Source: Lactarius indigo (lineage: Eukaryota > Basidiomycota > Agaricomycetes > Russulales > Russulaceae). From it: DNA of 64,000 nucleotides. Below are positions 63,064 to 64,000 of the stretch, one piece after another. The position numbers and the translations under genes are program-made. The notes beneath the pieces were generated by a model. It was not told where the DNA came from, made no database searches, and saw only the letters and a program-made list of their open reading frames with translations. The stretch is from the NCBI GenBank assembly GCA_025766275.1, contig JAFKAC010000085.1, positions 1-64,000 on the forward strand, in the 5' to 3' direction. Numbering within the stretch: position 1 is the stretch's first letter; each line of letters begins with the position of its first letter.

Positions 63064-63667
63064 AGCACAAAAACCAGATCATTCCCTGCTTCCCGGTCTG
63101 CGCCGTGCCCCTGCCACGCGTCTTCTGACCAAGCATGCCGCACTCGTCATACAGCATACAGTATTCACGAATGGATGAATGAAAACCGTATAATCTACTT
63201 CTTTCCAACCCCGCTAGTTTTGTCTCTCTCTGGTCGGCTTTACGGTGACCTTTGTCTCCTTTATCGTCTCTCCGCAATGTACCGATCACTGCAGGCACTT
63301 TCCGACAGACTGAGAAAATGCCCTGAGGGAAAATACTGCCAGTCATGGGGCGAGTGAGTGGTTATAGTACTGTAGAGGCTGGTCACTGGCTGGTATTCCG
63401 ATACCCGGGCGCGAAGAAATACCTAGTGAAGGAAAAACAGAGACAAGGTCACTGTGATCGCTAAGATCTCCGAGTAGCGTTACCGCAGCGCTGAACGGCC
63501 TTCATACTACAGGACAGGCGAGTCACAGACCTTCAAGAAGCCCGCCCTTGTTCCTACTCCCTCTAGTCAGGGTTCAGTGGGACGTTGAACCTGCTTCAAG
63601 CGAGCAGCTGCATCTCAAGCTGCACGCGAAGCGTGACTTTTGCCCTTGCCCCTCGTCCCCACAACCA
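63064..63667. other. Right flank of the TIR element, no supported gene
   Basis: Before the TIR element inserted, this DNA was joined to 46057, upstream of the DUF6533-like copy B. Only short frames without domains are present. Confidence 0.4.
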
Positions 63668-63840
63668 CTACCGTTTGCGCTGCACGGGCCTGGCGTCAGC
63701 GCCGGCCTCGTGCAACACCGTAGCCCTATCGACAGGGAGGACAGGACCCACGAGCTGGTCCATGACCTCCTGGACCCGTGCCTGCGTCTGGGTCTGCGCC
63801 AGCTCGGCGGTGAGTTCGGGAGAGGAGCTAGTCAGGAGAA
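63668..63840 (-). CDS. Possible terminal exon of an unknown gene
   Basis: A GC-rich minus-strand frame reads SSSPELTAELAQTQTQARVQEV, continues MDQLVGPVLPVDRATVLHEAGA and stops at 63668. An acceptor-like CTGACTAG lies just upstream. The Ala/Gln-rich helix could be genuine coding sequence, but overlapping plus-strand frames (63548-63901) are also open. No family is recognised. The rest of 63064-64000 shows no supported gene. Confidence 0.25.
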
Positions 63841-64000
63841 GGGTGGGGCGAGCTCACGGAAGACGCCGAGCGCGCGTCCACGTGGCGCACCGCTAGGTTG
63901 AAGTCTTCTTGCGGCTATGCTTCTTTTCCAATGGATACAGTACACTGTCGCGGTAACCCACCTGCACGAGGCAACGATGTAGCACCGTTACATAACGACC

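Overview
The window looks like a transposon-rich stretch of an Agaricomycete (mushroom-forming basidiomycete) genome. The clues are eukaryotic genes with many introns of about 48-68 nt (GT...AG), a DUF6533-type seven-helix membrane protein family, an alpha-type protein kinase, a KDZ transposase with the CxC2 cysteine cluster, and chromodomain Ty3/gypsy elements. Domain names come from reading the translations; no database was searched.

Layout. (1) 521-2298, minus strand: an intact three-exon RFT1 gene. (2) 3885-5782, minus: an apparently intact DUF6533-like gene. (3) 7730-8623, minus: the 3' half of a second DUF6533-like gene; its 5' half lies about 36 kb away at 44580-45598. The two halves are separated by nested transposons with resolvable boundaries. 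A Ty1/copia element (8624-44579; TSD GCATT; 378-bp LTRs) sits in the gene. A multi-gene KDZ DNA transposon (12817-43531; 289-bp TIRs; TSD CCTCTCT) sits in the gag of the copia element. Two nearly identical Ty3/gypsy chromoviruses (16083-23763, TSD TCCGG; 29730-37410, TSD TCCAG) sit inside the KDZ element. Taking out one element and one TSD copy at each level rejoins the reading frame below it.

The KDZ element carries an 11-exon transposase frame of about 1,135 codons with no visible break, a Zn2Cys6 protein, an acidic protein, a protein of unknown function, and a second unknown gene that gypsy copy 1 has split. Its ends carry 33-bp subterminal repeats rich in palindromes.

(4) 46064-63057: a second large DNA transposon (317/319-bp TIRs, 6-bp TSD TTCAGT). 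It encodes an integrase-like DDE protein, now split by a third chromovirus (53424-61227, TSD GGCAC). Its other contents are decayed copies of host genes: an alpha-kinase gene, an intron-containing ROT1 copy, and an internally deleted MAM33 fragment lying within the ROT1 copy. I regard this integrase-bearing, gene-capturing TIR element as the best candidate here for something undescribed.

(5) 63064-64000 is flanking DNA with no confidently identified gene.

Shared biology: both chromovirus families show a Tf1/sushi-like self-priming arrangement, an 11-bp hairpin at the probable transcription start, a conserved -1 slippery heptamer followed by 28 nt identical between diverged families, and a conserved domain of unknown function after the chromodomain.
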